35,074 nucleotides of DNA from Methanolobus sp. (GCA_030154025.1 JASKKT010000022.1:1-35074), one strand, 5' to 3'. Positions 16,075-23,951 are shown, numbered from the stretch's first letter. Program-made: numbers and translations. Notes: generated by a model not told the origin, from the sequence alone.

Positions 16075-16289
16075 TCCAAATCTCCCTTATGTATTAATTC
16101 CGTATGACTCTTTCTAGTTATTCCGGACCAGAATAGTATGGTACATAAATATATCCTTTCTGTAAAATCCATGGCTTGAACGGAGAACATACCATTGATA
16201 ATTGCTCTGGTGTTGATTGCTGCTGGTAAGTTGTTATATATATTCTGCAAATAATTGTAAAAACAGCCATCTTATGAGGTGTAGATAAA

Positions 16290-16616
16290 TTGCCTGGAAG
16301 AGAAAACAGATATGCTGACGATTTAACCCGTGATGACAGGTATTCATTCGAACTGCAGAGGAGAGGAGTCAATAAACAGTTCTATGATGCCAACAGGATG
16401 CTTCTCTGTCCAGAGTGTGGCACATCGTTCAATCTGTTCTATTCAAGAGCAAAATACTGTAACGACTGTCCTAAGTTAATGAGAGGTTGCGAGCTTGCAC
16501 GCTGTACTCACTGTCATACAGAGTTCCCTCTTAAGGGCACAATGTCTAAAACCTCATCGAGGACAACATCAAACTACATTGAATCTGTAGTCAAACGTTA
16601 TCATGATACATTTTAA
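16290..16616 (+). CDS. Small zinc-ribbon protein
   Basis: A 108-residue protein starting at TTG 16290, chosen because GAGGTG lies eight bases upstream. The basic/acidic N-terminus (residues 1-35) is followed by cysteines at 40, 43, 57, 60, 67, 72 and 75. They form a CxxC-x13-CxxC zinc ribbon plus a CxxC-type third pair (CTHCHTEF). The tail is Ser/Thr-rich and basic. Proteins of this type often bind nucleic acid or serve as small redox/zinc adaptors. It is divergent from msrA with its own TATA-like stretch (GTTATATATAT near 16233). No named family is recognised. Confidence 0.65.
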   Translation: MPGRENRYADDLTRDDRYSFELQRRGVNKQFYDANRMLLCPECGTSFNLFYSRAKYCNDCPKLMRGCELARCTHCHTEFPLKGTMSKTSSRTTSNYIESVVKRYHDTF

Positions 16617-17011
16617 AAAACATAATCATGTAGAAGAGTTATGTGACGGAGAAAAGAGCTGGACTTATATTAATAAGTATCTCTGTTCGATTTATACATA
16701 ATTTTTACAATATATGAGAACTTATGAACTAGGGAAAGCTCTTTTTAACTTGATACACAATTTAGTAATAGTGATCTGCTATTGGACTCCTGTCGGATCG
16801 GTATCATTGAATGAAATGTCATTGATATCTAACATAGGCTGGCATCAAAATATAAGCCATTGGGTCAGGTATTTATGTCTTGATAATGCTTAAGACACAA
16901 TGTTACATAATGAGTACGTAGCAACATGCTGCAAAAGAAGTGTGATGAACGAGAGATATAATTGCGGAATTTTATTAAGGAAGTAAACCATAAGGACATA
17001 AGAGGATATGA
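16617..17011. other. Intergenic region upstream of the first Msr regulator
   Basis: About 395 nt of AT-rich sequence without a credible gene. The only notable elements are a weak 6-bp inverted repeat (TGTCTT at 16876-16881 with AAGACA at 16892-16897) and a possible TATA element (GATATAATT near 16954). The latter would start transcription shortly before the regulator gene. It does not contain the shared box seen at other promoters. Confidence 0.4.
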
Positions 17012-17794
17012 ATGAAAGCTGAACTGATCAGTACGGTGTTCCTATCGGAAAAGCGGAAAAATACCCTTCTTATGTTAATGGACAAGCCGGCTACCATTGA
17101 CGAGATAAAGGATTCCCTGACAGGCACCACCAGTGCTATCATGGCCCAGGTGAAGATATTGCTTGAACAGGGACTCATCGAGCAGAGGTCTGATGAGTAC
17201 AGGCTTACTTATATTGGCAGGATCATCCTTAAGAAAACAAAGCCTCTCATAGAAGCTCTCAATGTGCTCGAGGAGAACAAGGAGTACTGGGAAAGCAGGG
17301 ATATGAGCGCCATTCCTGAGCATCTTCTCGACAGGATAGGGGAACTTGGGAAAGTGATAGTTCATGAGTCTGACCTTAACCACCTGTTCGAACCACCCAA
17401 GGAACTGTGTCTGAGCCTTAAGCAGTCAAAGAAAGTGTCTACATTTTATTCTTATTTTTGCCCGACATGTCCTTATAATTATTCTGAGCTTGCAAGGAAG
17501 GAAACTGACTTTGACCTGATACTGACCAACTCTGTCTATACAAGGCTGAAAGAAGAATACACGGATCAGTACGATGCTATGATGAGTTCCAGGAACTCAA
17601 ACCTCTATGTCTGCAAGGATGATGCAATCAGGCTGGGTGCCCTCTCAGTCACTGATAACATGATGCTGCTTTCTTTTTTCAATACCCAGAGGATATTTGA
17701 CCACAAAAAGCTGCTCTGTTTCGATGAGAGTGCCCGCGTATGGGGCAGGGACCTCTTTGAAGAATACAAACAGATGGCTGATAAGGTCAAATAG
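17012..17794 (+). CDS. Msr-type transcriptional regulator 1 (winged helix + DUF1724)
   Basis: A 260-residue DNA-binding regulator. Residues 1-75 form an ArsR-like winged helix (LSEKRKNTLLMLMDKPATIDEI, recognition region TTSAIMAQVKILLEQGLI). Residues about 85-255 match the DUF1724 domain of methanogen Msr regulators, which control methanol and methyl-sulfide methyltransferase genes in Methanosarcina acetivorans. A CPTC pair (Cys150/Cys153) in the sensor domain could respond to redox or bind metal; the second regulator of this locus lacks it. GAGGATAT precedes the ATG. It is about 800 nt upstream of ramA 1 and probably regulates promoters in this locus, perhaps via the shared operator-like box. 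The target is an inference. Confidence 0.85.
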   Translation: MKAELISTVFLSEKRKNTLLMLMDKPATIDEIKDSLTGTTSAIMAQVKILLEQGLIEQRSDEYRLTYIGRIILKKTKPLIEALNVLEENKEYWESRDMSAIPEHLLDRIGELGKVIVHESDLNHLFEPPKELCLSLKQSKKVSTFYSYFCPTCPYNYSELARKETDFDLILTNSVYTRLKEEYTDQYDAMMSSRNSNLYVCKDDAIRLGALSVTDNMMLLSFFNTQRIFDHKKLLCFDESARVWGRDLFEEYKQMADKVK

Positions 17795-18060
17795 ACTTTC
17801 CTAAGACTGGATCTACATACTCAATTATATTATTACAGTACCTTTTTCCAGATTAATACTGTTGATTTTATCAAAGGGGTCTATCTCCCTTCTACCAATG
17901 TTTTCCCGTCTCTGCTGAATAATGCATACATCATGTGTACAATCTATACTTGGCAAGGATGACACCGGTTCGATAATACCTATACAGTTGATAAATTACC
18001 ATAAGTTATTATTTATATCTATGTAGCAATAGCATGATTGCCCGTATAAGGGTGAAGTAG
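17795..18060. other. Regulatory region with TTGATTTTATCAA palindrome and promoter
   Basis: This 266-nt gap holds no gene. It contains TTGATTTTATCAA (17862-17874; arms TTGAT/ATCAA), repeated at 18370-18382, a GTTGATAAATTACC motif (17987-18000) also found before the fusion gene (23945-23958, one difference), and the promoter at 17994-18017 of the following small ORF. Confidence 0.5.
17994..18017 (+). promoter_or_regulatory. Promoter of the small ORF with shared operator box
   Basis: The element reads AATTACCATA, then AGTTATTATTTATA. It matches the corrinoid promoter (12321-12344, - strand) at 22 of 24 positions and the ramA 1 promoter at 20 of 24. The last 15 nt are identical to 18474-18488. 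Transcription would start around 18040, followed by GGGTGA and the ATG at 18061. Confidence 0.65.
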
Positions 18061-18156
18061 ATGCAGAAAAACATTCACTACGATTGGGTCAATCCAGACT
18101 ACCTCCATTATACAGTGAATTACACTTCCCTAACATTCTGCGCAACTGCATGCTGA
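18061..18156 (+). CDS. Small ORF, 31 aa, ending inside a hairpin
   Basis: The frame begins MQKNIHYDWVNPDYLHYT and ends with FCATAC. It has its own TATA promoter (18011-18017), a GGGTGA ribosome site (18050-18055) five bases before the ATG, and a stop codon that lies at the tip of a perfect 10-bp hairpin. The peptide is rich in Tyr, Asn and Cys and matches nothing I recognise. It could be a real small protein, or the ORF could be a translated leader controlling the downstream hairpins. Promoter, ribosome site and hairpins occurring together argue against chance, but coding is unproven. Confidence 0.45.
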   Translation: MQKNIHYDWVNPDYLHYTVNYTSLTFCATAC

Positions 18157-18220
18157 TAGCATGCAGTGCACTACTTCCATTTGCAAGGCCCGTTCTCCAC
18201 AACCTATAGGGCCTTGCAAA
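18145..18220 (+). ncRNA. Tandem strong hairpins (candidate structured RNA)
   Basis: Two perfect inverted repeats follow each other. ACTGCATGCT (18145-18154) pairs with AGCATGCAGT (18158-18167) over a 3-nt loop, and TTTGCAAGGCCC (18180-18191) pairs with GGGCCTTGCAAA (18209-18220) over a 17-nt loop. No U-run follows, so simple termination is unlikely. They could form the 3' part of a small RNA transcribed from the promoter at 17994-18017, or a stabilising structure. Confidence 0.5.
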
Positions 18221-18464
18221 ACAATAATGCACCTGACAATATTGAATACCTTTTTATGTGATAGGGTTCTTCGATTATTATGCATTATTTAGTTGCCCGT
18301 ACTTATGTAATATATGGGCATGTAAACTCGATTGTCTTTACATCTCTTCCTTCGATAAAATCAAAGCTATTGATTTTATCAAACGTTTTAATCTGAAGTT
18401 AACGGCGTTAAAATCAACCACGTTATTTTTCCTATTGCTGTTGATAATATCATAGGTTCAATCT
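18221..18464. other. Spacer before the ramA 1 promoter, with a perfect inverted repeat
   Basis: AT-rich and without a convincing gene. It contains GATAAAATCAA (18354-18364) and TTGATTTTATC (18370-18380), a perfect 11-bp inverted repeat with a 5-nt spacer, and a further TTAAAATCAA half-site at 18409-18418. These look like operator half-sites upstream of ramA 1. Confidence 0.5.
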
Positions 18465-18488
18465 TATTACTTGAAGTTATTATTTATA
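18465..18488 (+). promoter_or_regulatory. Promoter of RamA paralogue 1 with shared operator box
   Basis: The sequence reads TATTACTTGA followed by AGTTATTATTTATA, the same arrangement of ATTAC, 4-nt spacer, AGTTAT and TATA as at 17994-18017. Transcription would start near 18510, leaving a leader of about 95 nt before the gene at 18605. Confidence 0.6.
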
Positions 18489-18604
18489 CCTTAGCAGTAG
18501 ATACTTTCTTGCATCACCGCATCGTCTGATAGACATCCTGTCCTTCAGACCATCCATCAGATAAATATCACGAAAATTCCATCAATCAATACGGAGGACA
18601 TCTT

Positions 18605-20248
18605 ATGTATGGTATTGCAATAGATCTTGGCACAAGTGGTTTTCGTTTGCAGCTCATAGACCTTGAATCAAGGAGTGTCATTAAGACCATAATGACGATG
18701 AAGCATCCTCTCCCCGGTGGGAATGTCATCGATCACCTTGGTTTTGCCATCCAGGTGGGTGGGGACATTGCAAATAAGATCATTATCCATACACTCCAGC
18801 AGATGTTCGATATGCTTCCTGTCCCTCCCGAGGATGTCAGGAGAATTGCGGTGTGCGGTAATCCTATCCAGCTTTCCCTGTTCCAGAATATCGAGATAAG
18901 GGACCTTGCATATGCCGGTAAGAACATGCAGCAAAGGCTTGGTATTGGCGAAGTGAAGAGAGGCCTGAAAGTTTACGATGCTACCGGGATCTTCGGGAAA
19001 TCCTCCGGGCTGGACAATTGTGATCTGATTGTACTGCCATCCATAGAACATGAGATAGGGGCGGATGCCCTTGCCATGATGGTCAAGACGGATTTCGTGG
19101 AACAGGATGGAATATCCCTTGTAACTGATTATGGGACTAATGCCGAGATGGCACTCAAGGTGAATGGTCGCATAATCACATGCAGTGCCGCGGCAGGTCC
19201 GGCTATCGAGGGACAGGGTATAAAATGCGGCATGCTTGCAAGCCCTGGTGCGATATCCGATGTGAATGAAGAGAAGGGTATGTGGAGGCTCACCGTCCTG
19301 GATGAACGCATGGATGGCAGGAAAAGCCATCTGATCGATCCTCTTACCGGTATCATCTTTGAGAAGGGTGAGATCTCTCCCGAGGGTATCACAGGCACAG
19401 GCGTCATCTCAGCCATCTCGCTTGCAATGAGCATGGGTCTTATCAGGACACTGCCTCACCTCCCCAACGGAAAGCTTATCCTGGGTGAAGGGGTTGAGAT
19501 CAGCGATAAGGATATCGAGGAGGCTGGAAAGGCTATCGGGGCCATCCGGGCTGCTCACATGACGCTTCTTGTTGAATCGGGGCTCGGGTTCGAGGACCTT
19601 GAGTATATGTACATGTCAGGTGCCTCGGGAACTTATGTAGATGCGGACAAGGCAAGGAGGATAGGCCTTGCACCCAGGTTCGCAAAAAAGATAGTCCAGT
19701 TCGGAAACACATCTCTGGAGCTGGCAAAGGATGTTGTGCTCGGGAACTATGATCTGCAGGAGATACAGGAACTTGCTGACAGGATAAAAGCAGACCATAT
19801 AATGCTGGCTTCCAATGAAACCTTCAAGAATATCTATGCCTGCGAGCTTGCATACTGGACCGAGGGCATGCCGGAAGACGTATATAATACCATCCTTGAA
19901 TCCTATGATATGCCCCGGATGCCCCTACTGGAGCTTACACCATTCTTCCAGAAAAGGGTCAGAAAGGACATCTCAAGTTCAGAGTCCACCGGTATCGAGA
20001 TCATGCAGAACATGAGCACCATCATAGAGGAAGAGTCTTCCGGATGCATGGGGTGCGGGATATGCGAGAGAGAGTGCCCTGAAAAAGCCATCAAAATAAT
20101 CAATAAGAACGGAAGTCTGTTCGCAGGATATACGGCTCATCTCTGTCTGGGTATGAGCTGTAAAAGATGCATAAGGATATGCCCGGCCAAGGCGATCCGT
20201 TACAGAGAGATAAGACCTGTGTCCAGTGAGGATCTGTCTGTACTCTGA
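18605..20248 (+). CDS. ramA: RamA-type corrinoid protein reductive activase, paralogue 1
   Basis: A 547-residue homologue of RamA, which uses ATP to reduce inactive Co(II) corrinoid proteins to active Co(I). The ASKHA-type domain starts with GIAIDLGTSGFRLQLIDL. It continues through AVCGNPIQLSLFQN, RDLAYAGKNMQ, VTDYGTNAEMAL, SAAAGPAIEGQGI and IVQFGNTSLELA, all conserved in RamA. The C-terminus carries two [4Fe-4S] motifs: CMGCGICERECP and, after CLGMSC, KRCIRICP. GGAGG lies eight bases before the ATG. It is a single-gene unit with its own promoter. It is closely related to the second copy at 30801, so one may serve the fusion protein and the other a different corrinoid protein. The symbol here denotes the family. 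Confidence 0.9.
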   Translation: MYGIAIDLGTSGFRLQLIDLESRSVIKTIMTMKHPLPGGNVIDHLGFAIQVGGDIANKIIIHTLQQMFDMLPVPPEDVRRIAVCGNPIQLSLFQNIEIRDLAYAGKNMQQRLGIGEVKRGLKVYDATGIFGKSSGLDNCDLIVLPSIEHEIGADALAMMVKTDFVEQDGISLVTDYGTNAEMALKVNGRIITCSAAAGPAIEGQGIKCGMLASPGAISDVNEEKGMWRLTVLDERMDGRKSHLIDPLTGIIFEKGEISPEGITGTGVISAISLAMSMGLIRTLPHLPNGKLILGEGVEISDKDIEEAGKAIGAIRAAHMTLLVESGLGFEDLEYMYMSGASGTYVDADKARRIGLAPRFAKKIVQFGNTSLELAKDVVLGNYDLQEIQELADRIKADHIMLASNETFKNIYACELAYWTEGMPEDVYNTILESYDMPRMPLLELTPFFQKRVRKDISSSESTGIEIMQNMSTIIEEESSGCMGCGICERECPEKAIKIINKNGSLFAGYTAHLCLGMSCKRCIRICPAKAIRYREIRPVSSEDLSVL

Positions 20249-20318
20249 TCCTCTTTACAACTCTTTGGACCCAAATAGGCCAAGGTTGGAACGGCTGAAC
20301 TGAATATAAACAAGGGGC

Positions 20319-20330
20319 AAATATATATCT
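20319..20330 (+). promoter_or_regulatory. TATA box of the sensor kinase gene
   Basis: AAATATATATCT lies about 33-44 nt before the kinase ATG, so the transcript would be leaderless or have a very short leader. This fits the absence of a ribosome binding site before 20363. The shared operator box is not present here. Confidence 0.5.
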
Positions 20331-20362
20331 ATAAATGCCTATACTTTCCTCGGTCAAAAAAT

Positions 20363-22879
20363 ATGGTTGGACAATTAAATCAAAAAATCAGCATGGACTC
20401 CATCATCAATAGCAGTCCTATCATTGTGATCTCAAGGAAGGTCGAAAAGGATTTTCCTGTCAGGTTCGTATCCAACAATATAAGACAGTTCGGCTATATA
20501 CCTGAAGATTTCTATTCAGGGGAACTTAAATACGCTGATCTTATCCACCCGGATGACCGCAAAGTCGTTCTTAAAGCTTTCAAGTACCTGAACAAGCAGC
20601 TTTCCGACTTTGTCCAGGAATACAGGATAATTACCAGGTTCGGTGAGACACGCTATGTAGAGGACAGGGTTCACATAAGAACATATGACCCTGAAAATGT
20701 GCATATTGAAGGCACCATTCTGGATATCACTGAACGTAAGCATCATGAAATGATCAAACACCAGAAGAACGCAACCAATGGGAAGCCTCTCACAGAGCTG
20801 TCCCTTGAGGATGTTCTCGGAATGCTGGTCACCAATGCAGAGAAGGTTCGTTCCGGCCTTACATGTGCAGTTATGCTGCTGGACAAGAAAAAGCAGTACA
20901 TATGCCGTGTGATCGCACCGAATCTTCCTTTGTTCTTCAAGGAAGCCATGGAAGGCCTTGAGATAGGTTATGGGGTATGCTCCTGCGGCACTGCGCTCTA
21001 CATGGGTGAAAGGGTCATCGTTGACAATATAGAAGAGCATCCGTACTGGTCAAGGCACAGGGAAGTTGCGGAGAAGGCTGGTATAAGGGCCAGCTGGGCC
21101 GAGCCAATAGTGTCCTCCGCTGGTGAAATACTTGGTGTTTTTATCATGTATTTCGATGTTCCCTACGAACCGAAAAAAGCATGCTTCAAATACCTTAAGG
21201 CAAACGCGGACCTGGCAGCCATAGAGATAGAGCACAGGATTGTGAATGAGACATTCAGGGAGTCCGAGCACAAGTTCAAGACAATTTTCAACAATATCAA
21301 TGACCAGATCTATGTCAGTGAACTCAACGGAAACCTTATAGATGTGAACCAGGTGGTTGTTGACAGTCTTGGCTACTCAAAGGATTATATCTTAAGAAGT
21401 TCTCCTATGGATATCGTGCCTTCCTGGTACGTACAGCGTGCCTCAGAACTGATCAAGGTCATTGAGAGAGAACGCAAGGCCATGTATGAAGCTGCAGCTA
21501 TAAGGAAAGATGGCTCTGTCATACCCCTGGAGATAAATGCACGCATGATCGAGTACAATGGTAAGAAGACCATTCTTTCTGTTGCACGTGATATCACAGA
21601 ACGTAAGAAGGCTGAGAAGGCAAAACGGCTGAACGAAGCCCGTCTTGAGGCACTGATCAAGCTCAATGAGATGACAGCTGCTTCCCTGGATGAGATCGCC
21701 GAATTTGCAAAAGAAGAAGCTGTCCGCCTTACAGAAAGCAAACTTGGGTATCTTGCATTCATGAACGCTGATGAGACTGCCCTCATAATGCATTCCTGGT
21801 CAAACTCGGCAATGGCTGAGTGCGGGATCAGTGACAAGCATTTCATTTATCCTATTAAGACCACCGGCTTATGGGGTGAAGCCGTAAGGCAAAGGAAGGC
21901 TATCATCACAAATGACTACTCTGCTCCCAGTGAGCTGAAGAAGGGATATCCAAAAGGTCACGTCGAGCTTGTAAGGCATATGAATGTTCCTATATTCGAC
22001 GGCGATCACATTGTTGCAGTGGCAGGTGTCGGTAATAAGGACGAGGATTATGACGAGTCCGATGTCCGCCAGTTAACGCTTCTTATGCAGGGTATGTGGA
22101 AGCTGATCCAGTCAAAACAACTGATCGGTGCCCTTAGCAAATATTCCGAAGAACTGTCCAAGGCAAACACGGAACTCCGGTCCGTCAATCTGATCAAAGC
22201 AGAGTTCCTTGCAGAGAGCATAAAGAAAGGTCATGACCCGTTGCACGGTTACGATGTGTTCGATGATGAGACATTGAACCTGCTGGATGATTCACAAAAA
22301 GAGGCGATCTCCACATTACTGAGAAACTCGGAAAGACTGAAGCGTCTTATAGACACGGTCCTGTACAGCAATCTGCAGCAATCAGGTAAGATTGAATACA
22401 GTTTTTTACCAGTTAACCTTGGCAGTGTCCTGTCCGATGCACTGCTTAACATGATCCTGCAGATAGATGAAAAGGAGCTTTCACTGGAGAAATCAATACC
22501 TTCAGGGCTTCCTCTGGCAAGGGGTGACAAGGCAAAGCTTACCGAGATGTTCGTTTATCTCATCCACAATGCTATCAATATAACTCCCAAAGGTAATAGT
22601 ATAGGTGTCGGGATCTCGGCAGATGATGGTTACCTGCATGTGACCATAACGGATACCGGAGAAGGTATCGAGAAGGATCTCATCCCTCATCTGTTCAATA
22701 AGATGTACCAGGTGGAGGATTCGATCACAAGGATGTACCAGGGCCTTGAATCAAGTCTCTACATATGTAAGGATACTGTGGTCGCGCACCATGGAAACAT
22801 CTGGGTTGAAAGTGAGATCGGGCAGGGAAGTACGGTCCATGTGAAGATCCCGAAATGGGGTGGAATGGAACAGATTTAG
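20363..22879 (+). CDS. PAS-GAF-PAS-GAF sensor kinase (MsmS/RdmS-like)
   Basis: An 838-residue cytoplasmic sensor without membrane segments. Order: PAS (about 10-130, ending DITERK), GAF (145-295, with CSCGTA and SWAEPIVS), PAS (305-420, ending DITERKKAEKA), GAF (430-585, with GLWGEAVRQRKAIITNDY and VAGVGNKDEDYDESD), a dimerisation region (610-670) and an ATPase domain (720-830; IHNAINITP, DTGEGI). The layout and the location beside Mts-type and Msr genes match MsmS of Methanosarcina acetivorans, a haem-based redox/dimethyl-sulfide sensor with haem bound to a Cys in the second GAF domain. Cys487 (AMAEC) is the only GAF2 Cys here. The canonical H-box His is replaced by Lys621, and the glycine-rich lid is poor (QGLESSLYI). 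A hairpin follows the gene. Confidence 0.85.
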   Translation: MVGQLNQKISMDSIINSSPIIVISRKVEKDFPVRFVSNNIRQFGYIPEDFYSGELKYADLIHPDDRKVVLKAFKYLNKQLSDFVQEYRIITRFGETRYVEDRVHIRTYDPENVHIEGTILDITERKHHEMIKHQKNATNGKPLTELSLEDVLGMLVTNAEKVRSGLTCAVMLLDKKKQYICRVIAPNLPLFFKEAMEGLEIGYGVCSCGTALYMGERVIVDNIEEHPYWSRHREVAEKAGIRASWAEPIVSSAGEILGVFIMYFDVPYEPKKACFKYLKANADLAAIEIEHRIVNETFRESEHKFKTIFNNINDQIYVSELNGNLIDVNQVVVDSLGYSKDYILRSSPMDIVPSWYVQRASELIKVIERERKAMYEAAAIRKDGSVIPLEINARMIEYNGKKTILSVARDITERKKAEKAKRLNEARLEALIKLNEMTAASLDEIAEFAKEEAVRLTESKLGYLAFMNADETALIMHSWSNSAMAECGISDKHFIYPIKTTGLWGEAVRQRKAIITNDYSAPSELKKGYPKGHVELVRHMNVPIFDGDHIVAVAGVGNKDEDYDESDVRQLTLLMQGMWKLIQSKQLIGALSKYSEELSKANTELRSVNLIKAEFLAESIKKGHDPLHGYDVFDDETLNLLDDSQKEAISTLLRNSERLKRLIDTVLYSNLQQSGKIEYSFLPVNLGSVLSDALLNMILQIDEKELSLEKSIPSGLPLARGDKAKLTEMFVYLIHNAINITPKGNSIGVGISADDGYLHVTITDTGEGIEKDLIPHLFNKMYQVEDSITRMYQGLESSLYICKDTVVAHHGNIWVESEIGQGSTVHVKIPKWGGMEQI

Positions 22880-22900
22880 TGTTCGGCTAAGTGATCAGAG

Positions 22901-22924
22901 AACCCATTGCCTAAAGGATGGGTT
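22901..22924 (+). terminator. Hairpin after the sensor kinase
   Basis: AACCCAT (22901-22907) pairs perfectly with ATGGGTT (22918-22924) around a 10-nt loop, followed by ATTCTTTG. It starts 21 nt after the kinase stop. It may terminate or attenuate transcription before the second regulator. Confidence 0.5.
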
Positions 22925-22955
22925 ATTCTTTGCTAGGTGTGCTTGAGGTGATAGT

Positions 22956-23753
22956 ATAAAGCTTGCTCTTCTGGGAACGATTTTTCTATCAGACAAAAGA
23001 ATGGACCTGCTTCTCTTGCTGATAGAAAGGCCTATGTGCATGGAAGAGATCAAAAACACGCTTAATGTGACAACAAGTGCAATGATGACACAGATCAAAA
23101 TATTGATAGATCAGGGACTAGTCGTCTATGAGAATGATCTGTATAAGCTGTCACACTTCGGCGAGGTCATTGTCAGGAAAATAGTTCCTCTGGTTGACAC
23201 CCTGAAGGTTTATTCTGATAACATTGAATACTGGGAAGCCCATAATTTCAGTGCCATACCCTCCTACCTGCAGGACCGGGTAGATGAGCTTGGTGAATGT
23301 GAACTGATAGAACCTGACCTTAACCGCATGTATGAACTGCCCCTGAAACTGGAGACCAGTCTTGAAAAAGTAAGTTCTATAAGGGAAGTATCTTCATATT
23401 TCAGTCCTGCATATCCTTCTAAATATCTCGGGCTTGCAAGAAAGGGAGTTGATATCTGCCTTATCGTATCTGCACCTGTCTTTGAGCGACTAAGGAATGA
23501 ATACAGCCCCGTCCTTGAGGAGTTCTTAAGAATGGATAACGTTGAAATCTATGTTCATGCTGATGCCATCGGTCTTGCTTCCTGCATAGCGACTGACAAA
23601 TTCCTTTCCTTCTCGCTTTTTTTCAGGAACGGCATATATCATAACCATGCAATGATGAGCTGTGACGAAAGAGCTCTTAAGTGGGGTAACGATCTTTTTG
23701 ATTATTTCAAATCCAAATCGTGGCGTGTAGAGAGAATACAGTCTGCTTTATAA
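22956..23753 (+). CDS. Msr-type transcriptional regulator 2 (apparent ATA start)
   Basis: A winged-helix plus DUF1724 regulator of the same family as the one at 17012 (shared FLSDKR, EEIKN, TTSAMMTQIKILIDQGL, EYWE, FSAIP, ARKG, ALKWGNDLF). The first ATG is at 23001, but that would delete the first helix. In frame upstream, codons from ATA at 22956 (ATA AAG CTT GCT...) align residue for residue with the start of regulator 1 (IKLALLGTIFLSDKR against MKAELISTVFLSEKR), and GAGGTGAT (22945-22952) stands directly before it. So ATA is either an unusual start codon or a mutated ATG. The sensor domain lacks the CPTC pair of regulator 1 (it reads SPAYP). A terminator follows, then the fusion-gene promoter region. 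Confidence 0.8.
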   Translation: MKLALLGTIFLSDKRMDLLLLLIERPMCMEEIKNTLNVTTSAMMTQIKILIDQGLVVYENDLYKLSHFGEVIVRKIVPLVDTLKVYSDNIEYWEAHNFSAIPSYLQDRVDELGECELIEPDLNRMYELPLKLETSLEKVSSIREVSSYFSPAYPSKYLGLARKGVDICLIVSAPVFERLRNEYSPVLEEFLRMDNVEIYVHADAIGLASCIATDKFLSFSLFFRNGIYHNHAMMSCDERALKWGNDLFDYFKSKSWRVERIQSAL

Positions 23754-23760
23754 GCTTGCT

Positions 23761-23797
23761 GATCCCCTTTTTATGTAAATGGTAGGGGTCAATTTTT
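23761..23797 (+). terminator. Terminator after regulator 2
   Basis: GATCCCC (23761-23767) pairs with GGGGTC (23785-23790) with one bulged T, followed by AATTTTT. It begins eight bases after the stop codon. Confidence 0.6.
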
Positions 23798-23817
23798 AGG
23801 TATTGCTGATTAAACAC

Positions 23818-23941
23818 GTTAATCTGATTAATGTTATTAATCATATGAACGCTCTTTTCCTCATTAACTGTAGCTGTTGTATGAATTACTGGTAACATGA
23901 TTAACCATGTTAACACATCCCCGGGCATTCATAATATTAAC
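23818..23941. promoter_or_regulatory. Array of RTTAAY motifs with two palindromes
   Basis: Seven copies of RTTAAY occur in about 125 nt (starts 23818, 23827, 23836, 23863, 23900, 23909, 23936). Some are embedded in the palindromes GATTAATGTTATTAATC (23826-23842) and TAACATG/CATGTTA (23893-23899 and 23906-23912). They lie just upstream of the fusion-gene promoter and look like a multi-site regulator-binding region. Confidence 0.45.
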
Positions 23942-23951
23942 ATCGTTGATA

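Noticed and set aside
18258-18455. 65-codon frame between the hairpins and the ramA 1 promoter
   Set aside because: No ribosome site, hydrophobic AT-driven composition, and it overlaps a perfect inverted repeat that is better explained as a regulatory site.
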